Below, one piece after another: positions 6,628-14,576 of a DNA stretch of 45,443 nucleotides (position 1 is its first letter; each line of letters opens with the position of its first letter). The DNA is from Planctomycetales bacterium (GTDB lineage Bacteria; Planctomycetota; Planctomycetia; Isosphaerales; Isosphaeraceae), in the NCBI GenBank assembly GCA_027449865.1, contig DAIDKV010000229.1, positions 1 to 45,443 of the forward strand, given 5' to 3'. The notes below the pieces were generated by a model that was not told the origin of the DNA, searched no databases, and saw only the letters and a program-made list of their open reading frames with translations. Both the position numbers and the translations under genes were made by a program.

Positions 6628-9600
6628 TTGATGCGGTCATCACGTTCTCGATCCGGCATCGGGGTGCGGTGATCGCGGCGGCGGTCGTGCTTGCCGTGCT
6701 CGGCGCCTGGGCGGTCGCGGAGACGCCAGTGGACGCGATCCCGGATCTCTCCGAGAACCAGGTGATCGTTCAGACGGACTGGAAGGGGCATGGCCCCCGT
6801 GAGATCGAGGATCAGGTGACCTACCCGCTGACGCTCGGCCTGCGGGGGATCGACGGTGTTCGCGTGGTCCGGTCGTCGAGCGAGGTCGGGTTCTCGACGA
6901 TCGACCTGATCTTCGAGGACGGGATTCCGATGGTCGAGGCGAGGCGGCGAGTGGCCGACCGGCTCGCCCGGGTGCGCGGCGAGATGCCGGCCGGAGCCGC
7001 GCCCGAATTGGGCCCCGACGCGGCGGCGACCGGCCAGATCTTCTGGTACACGGTCGAGGGCGGCGGACTCGACCTGGGGCGTCTTCGGGCCCTGCAAGAC
7101 TGGTACGTTCGCCCGCAGCTCGGTTCGGTCGCGGGTGTCGCGGAGGTTGCGAGCGTCGGCGGGCTTCCGATGGAGTACGAGGTCGCGCCCGATCCTGATC
7201 GGCTCCGGCTTTTCGGTGTGACGCCGGGCGAGATCACCGAGGCGATCGCCGCCTCGAACGCCGCGACGGGCGGTCACGTCGTCAACAAGGGGAAAGCCGA
7301 GTACGTGGTTCGGAGCGCCGGCTGGCTGGGCGCCTCACCCCGGCCCGGCGACGATTCGTTTGATCGCCAGCGGGCCGTCCGCGACCTGGAGGATGTCGTC
7401 CTGATCGGATCCGACGGCCACGCCCTCCGATTGGCCGATGTCGCCACCGTTTCGATCGTTCCCGGCTCCCGCCGCGGGGCGCTGGAGAAGGACGGCAGCG
7501 AGGCCGTCGGCGGCGTGGTTTTGATGACGAACGGCCAGAATCCGCTGGAGGTCACGCGGCGGATTCTGGCGAAGATCCGGGAGCTTCAGCCCGGCCTGCC
7601 GCACGACGTCCGGATCGTTCCCTTTTACGACCGGACTCCGCTGATCGAGGGCGCGATCGCGACCGTCACCGGGACGGTGATCGAGGCGATGATCTCGGCC
7701 TCGCTCTGCGTTCTGGCGGTGCTGCTGCACGTTCGCGCCTCGCTCGTGATCGCCGGGACGCTCCCCCTGGCGGCGCTCTCGTCGTTTTTGATCATGGCGG
7801 TCCTGCGACGGTCGGGGATGGTCGATATCCCGGCCAACGCGATGTCGATGGCGGGGATCGCGATCTCCATCGGGGTACTGGTCGATTCGTCTGTGGTGAT
7901 GGCTGAGAACGTGATGCACCGGCTGAGAGAACACTTCGGCACGGAGCCGGTTCGGGGCGACGTGACCGAGATCGTCCGATCCGCCTGCCTGGCGGTCGGC
8001 CGGCCGATTGTTTTCTCGGTCGCGATCATGGTGCTTTCGTTCCTGCCGGTGTTCGCCCTGGGCGGGATGGAAGGGAAGATGTTCCATCCGCTGGCCTTCA
8101 CCAAGACGTTCGCGCTGGTGACGGCCGCGGTCGTCGCGATCACGGTGGTCCCCGCGCTCTGCTCGATCGGCATTCGGGGCCGGCTCCGATCGGAGCGGGA
8201 GAATCCCCTGGTGCGCGGGGTGATCGAGGTCTATCGGCCGGTTCTCTCTTACCTGATGGACCGTCCGGCGGTGCTGGCGGTGATCCTGGGGCTAACCTCG
8301 CTGCTCGGCTTCGCGCCGCTGGGCAGCCGGCCGCTCTTCCTGGGCGTGCTCGGCCTGGCGATGGCGGCGGCGGGCGTTCTGGCGGTCAGCCGGTGGGGTG
8401 CTCTGATCGGGCCGGCGCTTCTGGTCGTCGCGGCCCTGTTCATCGAGCCGAACATCCAGCCCCTCGAACGAGAATTTCTGACGCCGCTCGACGAGGGGAT
8501 GATCATGGACATGCCGATCACCGTGCCGAGGGCCTCGGTGGCCGAGTCGGTCGACGACCTGAAGGCGCGCGACATGGTGCTCTGCCGGTTCCCCGAGGTC
8601 GACATGGTTGTGGGGAAGGCGGGCCGGGCCGAGACGGCAACCGACCCCGCGCCGATCGACATGATCGAGACGATGGTGAACCTTCGCCCCCGGGAATTCT
8701 GGCCGCGCCGGAAGCTCCGGCCGCTCGAGGCCAGGGCCCAGGTTGAGGCCATTCTTGAGGCGCTGATCGCCCGCGGCCTGGTCGCGCCGCCGCCGGATGC
8801 CGCGACTCGGGCGCGGATGGTCGATGAGGCGAGCGCGTCGGCCGTCGCGGAGTTCGACGCGGCCAGCCGAGAGTACGCCTATCACCGGAACCGCGAGATG
8901 ACCCGAGAGACTCGCGGCCTCTCGCCGACGTCGACGCACCCGACCGATCCCGAGGAAGCGAGCGTGGTTCCCCTTTGGCGGGGGCACGTCGCGAGGCTCG
9001 ACGTCGAGCTGCTCGCCCGGGCCGCGCCGATCTTCACCAGGCTGGCGATGGACCGCCTGCTCGACCGGGTCACGATCCTCGACCCGGACGTCTCGGCACA
9101 CCACGCGGCCTCGGTCCAGGCGCGCGCCGCGTCGGTTGAGGCGGCCCTCGCCGCGATGGAGCGATCGGCATCATCACCGGGCGGTCATCATCATCACGCG
9201 GGAGGAACGGCCTCGACACCGCAGGTTGAGCCGGAGCCGAAACTCGAGGCGATCCGTCGCGAGCACGCCGAACGATTCGGGCGCCGACTGATGCTCTGGC
9301 AGGTCGATCGTGACGAACTGACCGGCTTCGGCGGCGAGCTGGATGCGGCCGTGCCGATGCCAGGCTGGACGAACGTCTGGACGCGACCGATCCAGAACCG
9401 GGTCGACATGCTTGCCACGGGTGTCAACACGCCGATCGGAATCCGGGTTCTCGGCCAAAATCTGGAAGACGTCGTCCGAGCCTCGGAGGAGGTCGCCCGC
9501 GTGGTCAAGCGAGTGCGCGGGGCTGTCGACGTGGTGGCCGACCCGTTGCGCGGCAAGCCGTACGTTGAGATCCGGCTCGATCGCGAGCGGGCCGCGCGCC

Positions 9601-10622
9601 TGGGCGTCCGCGCGGGCGAGGTCCACGAACTGATCGAGATCGCGATGGCCGGAAAAACGGTGACATCGACCGTTGAGGGACGTGAGCGGCACCCGGTCGT
9701 GGTGCGCTTTCCGAGGGCGCTCCGCGCCGATGAGGAATCGATCGGCAACCTCATGGTCACCTCACACAGTCGATCCCTCGGGCCGAAGCCCACCCCATAC
9801 TCGACCGGCATCGATCCCCGTGCCCCCACGACGCGGGCGGTTCCGCTGGCCGAGGTCGCCGACATCCGCGTGGTTGAGGGCCCCGCCACGATCAAGGGGG
9901 AAGACGGACTGCTCCGAAACTACGTCCGCCTGGGCGTCCGCGATCGCGACGCCGCCGACCTGGTCGCCGAGGCCCGCGAGGTCGTTCGTCGAGAAACCCA
10001 ACTGCCGGAGGGCGTCTACCTGGAGTGGACCGGTCCGTTCGAACATGCACTTCGGGCGCGTCGGACGCTGATCGTCGTCGTGCCGGTCGTGATCGCGCTG
10101 ATCTTCACAATCCTCTACTGGACCTACCGCGATGTCGCCGACGCTCTGATGATGATGACGGCCGTCCCAGGCGCGATCGCCGGAGGGCTGTTCTTTCAGT
10201 GGTTCCTCGACCTGAAGCTGTCGACGACCGTCTGGGTCGGCTACATTGCCTGCTTCGGCATGGCCACATCGACCGGAATCATCATGCTGGTCTACCTGCG
10301 CGAGGCCATCGACCGAGCCGGCGGCCTGGAAACCATGAGCCTCGACAACCTGCGCCAGGCCGTCCTGAACGGAGCCGTCCACCGACTCCGGCCAAAACTG
10401 CTGACCGAGGGTACCGTGGTTCTTGGTCTGGCGCCGATGCTCTGGTCGGATGGCGTGGCCTCGGAGATCATTCGTCCGATGGCCGCTCCCGTACTGGGCG
10501 GCATCCTCGTCGCCGACGAGGTCATCGACCTGTTGCTCCCGATCCTCTTCTACTGGGTCAGACGCCGGCGCTGGGCGAGAATCCAGACGCTCGAAGGCGG
10601 GAAGACAAATAGTGTCATTTAA
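6624..10622 (+). CDS. CusA/CzcA-like heavy-metal RND efflux pump with large insertion
   Basis: 1332 aa against roughly 1040 for CusA. The N-terminus HRGAVIAAAVVLAVLGAWAV, then ETPVDAIPDLSENQVIVQT and EIEDQVTYPLT, is the family signature. TM4 has VLVDSSVVMAEN with the proton-relay Asp421. RIxxRxDMLATGxxxPIGI is present as NRVDMLATGVNTPIGIRVLG, including the Met used for metal binding in CusA. Residues about 690-916, between REFWPRRK and NVWTRP, replace a ~35-aa link in CusA with about 225 aa: Ala/Arg-rich helices and SPGGHHHHAGG (His855-858). It is coupled by ATGA to the adaptor. No outer-membrane channel gene is adjacent; the TolC-like gene at 19243 belongs to another locus. Confidence 0.93.
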   Translation: MIDAVITFSIRHRGAVIAAAVVLAVLGAWAVAETPVDAIPDLSENQVIVQTDWKGHGPREIEDQVTYPLTLGLRGIDGVRVVRSSSEVGFSTIDLIFEDGIPMVEARRRVADRLARVRGEMPAGAAPELGPDAAATGQIFWYTVEGGGLDLGRLRALQDWYVRPQLGSVAGVAEVASVGGLPMEYEVAPDPDRLRLFGVTPGEITEAIAASNAATGGHVVNKGKAEYVVRSAGWLGASPRPGDDSFDRQRAVRDLEDVVLIGSDGHALRLADVATVSIVPGSRRGALEKDGSEAVGGVVLMTNGQNPLEVTRRILAKIRELQPGLPHDVRIVPFYDRTPLIEGAIATVTGTVIEAMISASLCVLAVLLHVRASLVIAGTLPLAALSSFLIMAVLRRSGMVDIPANAMSMAGIAISIGVLVDSSVVMAENVMHRLREHFGTEPVRGDVTEIVRSACLAVGRPIVFSVAIMVLSFLPVFALGGMEGKMFHPLAFTKTFALVTAAVVAITVVPALCSIGIRGRLRSERENPLVRGVIEVYRPVLSYLMDRPAVLAVILGLTSLLGFAPLGSRPLFLGVLGLAMAAAGVLAVSRWGALIGPALLVVAALFIEPNIQPLEREFLTPLDEGMIMDMPITVPRASVAESVDDLKARDMVLCRFPEVDMVVGKAGRAETATDPAPIDMIETMVNLRPREFWPRRKLRPLEARAQVEAILEALIARGLVAPPPDAATRARMVDEASASAVAEFDAASREYAYHRNREMTRETRGLSPTSTHPTDPEEASVVPLWRGHVARLDVELLARAAPIFTRLAMDRLLDRVTILDPDVSAHHAASVQARAASVEAALAAMERSASSPGGHHHHAGGTASTPQVEPEPKLEAIRREHAERFGRRLMLWQVDRDELTGFGGELDAAVPMPGWTNVWTRPIQNRVDMLATGVNTPIGIRVLGQNLEDVVRASEEVARVVKRVRGAVDVVADPLRGKPYVEIRLDRERAARLGVRAGEVHELIEIAMAGKTVTSTVEGRERHPVVVRFPRALRADEESIGNLMVTSHSRSLGPKPTPYSTGIDPRAPTTRAVPLAEVADIRVVEGPATIKGEDGLLRNYVRLGVRDRDAADLVAEAREVVRRETQLPEGVYLEWTGPFEHALRARRTLIVVVPVVIALIFTILYWTYRDVADALMMMTAVPGAIAGGLFFQWFLDLKLSTTVWVGYIACFGMATSTGIIMLVYLREAIDRAGGLETMSLDNLRQAVLNGAVHRLRPKLLTEGTVVLGLAPMLWSDGVASEIIRPMAAPVLGGILVADEVIDLLLPILFYWVRRRRWARIQTLEGGKTNSVI

Positions 10623-10685
10623 AGATAAATGGTCTGAGTTCAATTTTCCTCGCACAGGTGCGTAAATCGGACTGACACCAATTAT
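10610..10685. repeat. AT-rich element with imperfect terminal inverted repeats
   Basis: AATAGTGTCA near 10609-10618 and TGACACCAATTA near 10673-10684 are imperfect inverted copies (AATTGGTGTCA against AAATAGTGTCA). They bracket an AT-rich insert with TTTAAAGATAAATGG and CAATTTTCC. Composition differs sharply from the surrounding GC-rich genes. The left end overlaps the pump's last codons (NSVI), so the pump's C-terminus may have been altered by it. It looks like a small MITE or IS remnant; no transposase is present. Confidence 0.45.
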
Positions 10686-10769
10686 CCTTCTCATAAAACT
10701 TTACTTCGAACCGAACCTCGACTCTCAACACGAAGCCATCGAGTCGGTCTGCGAGCTGTTCCGGCCACG

Positions 10770-12119
10770 TTATCGGGGTGAGGAGTCGGCAGGAACGGCC
10801 GTCCTTTTCTCATGGGCTTTGACGAGTTTCTCGACCATGTCTCTCAGCGCTCGCCCGCGGAGGTCCCGGGCCCGGATCACGCCTTCCTGATCGATCAGGA
10901 AGACGGCCGGGATGCCGAGGACCTTGTAGCGGTCCATGATCGGCGGGATTGTACGCGGATCGCCGTCGTACCAGTTCGGCCAGGAGATCGACTCCTTTTT
11001 GATCGCGGACCTGGCATTCTGAGCGGTGTAGTCGAGGTTCACCCCGACCAGGACAAAGGGTCGCCCAGCCATGGACTTCACAAGCTCGCGCTCGAATGGC
11101 ACTTCGCTCATACAAGGTCCACACCACGAGGCCCAGAAGACCAGGACCACAACCTTGCCCCGGTAATCGCTGAGTTTCTTGATGGGATGGCCATCGACGT
11201 CCTTGCCTTCAATCTCCGGGGCGACCCTACCAACGCCCAGATTTCGACGGCTCTCCAGCCAGACTCTTGAGGAGCGCTCGATGGTCCGCTGATCCTCGGG
11301 ATACGCTGGGTAGAGCCGAACGTTGGCGTAGCGCGCGAGCACGCGTTCGTGGAGCGCCACAGCCTCGGCCTCGGCGGCAGCAGGATCGTGGGAACGGACC
11401 CAGGCGAGCGCGGCAGGACCGTAGCGCGACTCGAATTCCTGCGCGAGATCCGGATTCTTCCTGAAGAATTCCTGTTCCTCGACCATCAACGACATCGTGC
11501 TGGCCAGGAGCGAGTAGGCGAGTCCCTGGACCGTGCGATCGGGGTTCCGAGCGAGGACCTGGCGCACGAAGGATTCCGCCTCGGCCCCGCCGGTTTCCAG
11601 TCCCATCTGCGAGATGTGATCCTTCAGCCTCGGATCGAGGAGGAAATCCCGCTGGAGCCGTTCGATAATCCGGCCCTTCAACCGCTGCTGCTCTCGGAGG
11701 AATTCCTCGGCCGTCCGCTTCCCTCGCATCGGCAGCCGCGCCTGGGCGGCGAGCTGAAAGGCCCGGCAAAACGCCTCCAGCGCGACGGGGTCTTTCGGGT
11801 CCTCCTCGGCGAGCCGCTCGAATCGCCGCGAAAAGGCGAGCCTGTCCGGAGCGATCAAAACGGCATCGCGCTTCTGGAGATCGGTCTTCGCCTCGCGAAA
11901 GGCTTTCAAGTACCGACGGAAGTGGGCCTCGTATTCCCCATCCGCCGCATGGAAGCTCGTGCCGAGAGATGCCTTGGAGTTCGTGGGATTGATCGGACCT
12001 CGTTGCGCAGGGGAATCAGGGCGCTGCTTCGGAGTCTGGCCGAGGGCAGGAAGCGAAACGATGACGGGAAGATTGACGAGTAGAAATAGAGTGGTAAGCC
12101 CGTAACGGAAACGCCGCAT
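10770..12119 (-). CDS. TlpA-family thioredoxin-like protein with helical N-terminal region
   Basis: 449 aa. A signal peptide (MRRFRYGLTTLFLLVNLPVI then VSLPALGQ) is followed by a long, mostly helical region (about 60-300; for example EAHFRRYLKAFREAKTDLQK) containing ALEAFCRAFQLAAQARLPMR. The C-terminal third is an AhpC/TSA-TlpA thioredoxin domain: VAPEIEGKDVDG, KVVVLVFWASWCGPCMSEVP with Cys333-Cys336, and YKVLGIPAVFLIDQEGVI. TlpA proteins are periplasmic reductases, often for cytochrome or copper-site maturation. ATG 12119 is favoured over ATG 12125 because AAGGGGG then lies 7 nt upstream. It faces the metal pump tail to tail and may handle related periplasmic thiol chemistry (inference). Confidence 0.9.
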   Translation of the reverse strand: MRRFRYGLTTLFLLVNLPVIVSLPALGQTPKQRPDSPAQRGPINPTNSKASLGTSFHAADGEYEAHFRRYLKAFREAKTDLQKRDAVLIAPDRLAFSRRFERLAEEDPKDPVALEAFCRAFQLAAQARLPMRGKRTAEEFLREQQRLKGRIIERLQRDFLLDPRLKDHISQMGLETGGAEAESFVRQVLARNPDRTVQGLAYSLLASTMSLMVEEQEFFRKNPDLAQEFESRYGPAALAWVRSHDPAAAEAEAVALHERVLARYANVRLYPAYPEDQRTIERSSRVWLESRRNLGVGRVAPEIEGKDVDGHPIKKLSDYRGKVVVLVFWASWCGPCMSEVPFERELVKSMAGRPFVLVGVNLDYTAQNARSAIKKESISWPNWYDGDPRTIPPIMDRYKVLGIPAVFLIDQEGVIRARDLRGRALRDMVEKLVKAHEKRTAVPADSSPR

Positions 12120-12320
12120 GTCCATACCCCCTTGAACCATACGTATTCGGTTTGACCGGTCTTTCGAGAGGGCGAGGCTTCGTTTGAGCCGCACAAACCG
12201 GCTCGGATGGAGTCTTCGGACATGCTCAGTACCGTCGTGGGTTCCTGCCTTCCGTTCGCTTCTCTCAGGGGGCCGAGCCCACCCGACTGGCATGTCCGTA
12301 CACGACGATTTTCACCGGCC

Positions 12321-13727
12321 TCATCGTGGACCGTCGGGATTCAGGCGGTCGGCGAGCCGCCGCAATTGCTCGACGTCGGCCTTCGTGATCTTCATGCCCT
12401 GGGTGTTCGTGCCCATGGCGTCGGGCCGGTCGAAGGTGTAGACGATCCGGACCTGGCCACCCTCGGATTTCGGACCGCCGACCTCGGCCAGGAGCCGGTC
12501 GACGAACTCGCGGACGCTCCCGATTCGCTTCTGCCCGACCATCCAGAAGACATCGCCCTCGGAGATTTGACCGATGGCCAGACGGTGGAAGTCGCGACCG
12601 GTATCGAGGATCAGGGCGCCCCTGTCATTGAAGAGGTCGTAGGCGTCCTTGAGCGCGGGCGTCACGTCGGCGAGCTTCATGCCGAGCACCTCGACCGCAC
12701 CCGGATCGGCCGGCAGGCCCATCGGCTTCAGCCGGAGCTGGAGACCTTCCCTGTCGCCCTTGAGGGCGATCGGCATCTCGCCGCGCTGGTGGATCGCCAT
12801 CGATCGGGCCCAGATCCGCGTGAGCCCCGGGCTCAGGCCCCGGACGACGAACCGGCCCTGTGCGTCGGAGAGGACGGTTTTGGAGTGGGAGTCGTCCTTG
12901 CGGGTGAACCGGACTGTCGCGCCGGCGACCGGCTTGCCGTCGGCGTCGACGACCGTCCCCGCGAGCTTGCAGCCGATCGGGAGGACAACCCGGAGCTTCT
13001 GCCTCGCCTCGGGCGCGAGCGAGTAGAGATCATCGATCCGGGTGTCGATGTGGTCGGGGTGCTGGAAGAAGATCCGTCCCTTCACCGTCCCGACGCCGAA
13101 GCCATCGGCCTTTTGAGGATAGTTGAACAGCTCGAAGGTGCCGTCCCCCCGGCTCCGGGTCACCTCGACCCCTCCCGAGGCCCGGTTGAAGAGCGCCCTG
13201 GCGGAGATTTCCACGCCTGGGATCGGTCTCCCCCGGTCGTCGACCACCACTCCGGTGACGAACGACGAAGGCTTGAGGGCCAGGTCGGCCGCCACGTCGG
13301 CGCCCGGGCGGAGCTTGACGCGGCGGGCATCGCCGCCCTGCATCAAGGTCCCGACCAGTCGGCGATATCCGGGCTTGCTCGCGTCGATCGAGACCGTCTC
13401 GGAACCGTTCAGCCCGGCGATCTCCAGATGATAGTCGCCGCCGGCGTCGGTCCGGGCCTCGCGAATCTCGCGAGGCTTTGGGAAGCCTTCACGGACGACC
13501 GATGTCACATCCGTCCCAAGGAATCGCATGTCGGTCGCCGGGATCGCGACCCGGACCCGAACATCCGCCAGCGGGGCGCCCGACTCGTCGACCACCCGGC
13601 CGCGGAGGATCGCGGGTTTCGCTCCCTGAACCGGCTCGTCGGACCTCGCAACCGCCCCAGCGAGCATCACGGCCGACATCACGACGAACCAGCCCGCCCG
13701 GTCCGACATCCCGCCTTGCCTGGACAT
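12321..13727 (-). CDS. Secreted carboxypeptidase-regulatory-domain protein with PDZ-like C-terminus
   Basis: 468 aa with signal peptide MSRQGGMSDRAGWFVVMSAV then MLAGAVARSDE. At least three carboxypeptidase regulatory-like (transthyretin-type beta-sandwich) repeats are visible: AILRGRVVDESGAPLADVRV, SFVTGVVVDDRGRPIPGVEI and KLAGTVVDADGKPVAGATVR. The last about 100 residues (GMKLADVTPALKDAYDLFN then GALILDTG...EGDVFWMVGQKRIGSVREFV) look like a PDZ domain. Such proteins are exported; the repeats are structural and no catalytic residues are seen. ATG 13727 is supported by GAGGAGGG 7 nt upstream. It is 201 bp upstream of the TlpA gene on the same strand, possibly cotranscribed. Confidence 0.85.
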   Translation of the reverse strand: MSRQGGMSDRAGWFVVMSAVMLAGAVARSDEPVQGAKPAILRGRVVDESGAPLADVRVRVAIPATDMRFLGTDVTSVVREGFPKPREIREARTDAGGDYHLEIAGLNGSETVSIDASKPGYRRLVGTLMQGGDARRVKLRPGADVAADLALKPSSFVTGVVVDDRGRPIPGVEISARALFNRASGGVEVTRSRGDGTFELFNYPQKADGFGVGTVKGRIFFQHPDHIDTRIDDLYSLAPEARQKLRVVLPIGCKLAGTVVDADGKPVAGATVRFTRKDDSHSKTVLSDAQGRFVVRGLSPGLTRIWARSMAIHQRGEMPIALKGDREGLQLRLKPMGLPADPGAVEVLGMKLADVTPALKDAYDLFNDRGALILDTGRDFHRLAIGQISEGDVFWMVGQKRIGSVREFVDRLLAEVGGPKSEGGQVRIVYTFDRPDAMGTNTQGMKITKADVEQLRRLADRLNPDGPR

Positions 13728-13920
13728 CGATTGGCCCTCCTCAATCCGACCCACACCCTACCGAATTCGCCCTACACTTGTCATCGACTCTCCATCGGCA
13801 CTGTAGCGACGTCGGATCCGGGCCGCAAGGGTTTTGCGTTCCGGGAAAAGAGACGGGCCAGGAGTGTCCCGTTCCTTTAGCGATTTCGCGGTCCTTCAAT
13901 GAGCAGGGCCGGAATTCGAT

Positions 13921-13957
13921 CACGAAAACGCGAAAGGGCGAAAGGACGAAAAAGACG
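13921..13957. repeat. Dispersed-repeat-like TCACGAAAACGCGAAAGGGC block
   Basis: The block reads TCACGAAAACGCGAAAGGGC then GAAAGGACGAAAAAGAC, four spaced CGAAA units. It resembles a CACGAAAA/GAAAGG repeat known to me from intergenic regions of many bacteria, and encodes ITKTRKGERTKK in one frame. Only one copy is present in this window. Confidence 0.45.
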
Positions 13958-14057
13958 ACTATCCGGCAGGGGTACGTCTCATCAGTTTTCCGCAATCGCT
14001 ACGATGCGACATGCGGCCTCCATCGACTGCCTTGCGACCGCGGAGACCACACGGTTA

Positions 14058-14074
14058 ATATTGAAAGCCAATAT
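14058..14074 (+). promoter_or_regulatory. Inverted repeat ATATTG-N5-CAATAT before padR
   Basis: ATATTG (14058-14063) and CAATAT (14069-14074) are perfect inverted arms with a 5-bp spacer, 15 bp before the proposed GTG start of padR. PadR regulators bind AT-rich palindromes and commonly repress their own gene, so this is a candidate operator. The usual ATGT-N8-ACAT form is not matched. Confidence 0.45.
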
Positions 14075-14089
14075 CGGAGTGCCAAAGTC

Positions 14090-14446
14090 GTGAGCGAACT
14101 GCTCGTGAAGATGTTCTTCGGCGGGTTCGTCCGGATGCACGTGCTCTATCACGCCGTGAAGGAGCCCGTTTTTGGGGTCGAGATGATGGAGGAACTCGGA
14201 CGACACGGTTATGAGGTCGGACCGGGAACGCTTTATCCGATCCTGCACCAGCTCGAAGAGGCCGGCTATCTCTCGGCTCATGCCGAGATCGTCGATGGGA
14301 AGCGCAGGAAGTACTATCGAGCGACGCCCGAGGGCGAAAAAGCGCTCGAGGAGACCAAGGCCCGGCTCCGCGAACTGGTCAAGGAAGTGCTGCACGACGA
14401 CCCTCCGACCCCCTCGATCCGACGACCCGAGGGGAACCGCGATTGA
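14090..14446 (+). CDS. PadR-family transcriptional regulator
   Basis: 118 aa starting at GTG 14090 (GGAG about 10 nt upstream): MSELLVKMFFGGFVRMHVLY. The winged-helix core is clear: PVFGVEMMEELGRHGYEVGP, GTLYPILHQLEEAGYLSA and GKRRKYYRATPEGEKALEE, the latter two being the PadR recognition-helix/wing signature. A C-terminal helix RLRELVKEVL would dimerise. PadR proteins usually repress efflux genes and release DNA on ligand binding. The RND-adaptor fusion starts 130 bp downstream on the same strand, so it is the likely target. Weak start evidence is the main doubt; ATG 14111 is an alternative. Confidence 0.88.
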   Translation: MSELLVKMFFGGFVRMHVLYHAVKEPVFGVEMMEELGRHGYEVGPGTLYPILHQLEEAGYLSAHAEIVDGKRRKYYRATPEGEKALEETKARLRELVKEVLHDDPPTPSIRRPEGNRD

Positions 14447-14463
14447 CCTCTGGTGTTCCCTTT

Positions 14464-14519
14464 CTGAGGAAACGTGGATGGGCCCCTCGAAGACTCGGAG
14501 CCCGGCCGCGTTTTCTCAG
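14464..14519 (+). promoter_or_regulatory. Stem-loop between padR and the efflux fusion gene
   Basis: CTGAGGAAACG (14464-14474) pairs with CGTTTTCTCAG (14509-14519): ten Watson-Crick pairs plus one G-U, with a 34-nt loop that itself contains GC-rich pairing potential. It starts 17 nt after the padR stop. No T-run follows. It could be a processing or attenuation structure, or a protein-binding inverted repeat. Confidence 0.4.
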
Positions 14520-14576
14520 TGATGGGAAAGCCCCGAGTCGCTCCAACCCCTTTCTTCACCTGGATTCGATGACCCC

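Larger units (their letters stand above)
13728..14089. other. Divergent intergenic region upstream of padR
   Basis: This 362-bp region separates the secreted protein (-) from padR (+). It holds the ACGAAA-type repeat at 13921-13957 and the inverted repeat at 14058-14074. I see no gene in it; the reading frame that runs into padR from upstream has no conserved content before the GTG at 14090. Confidence 0.6.
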
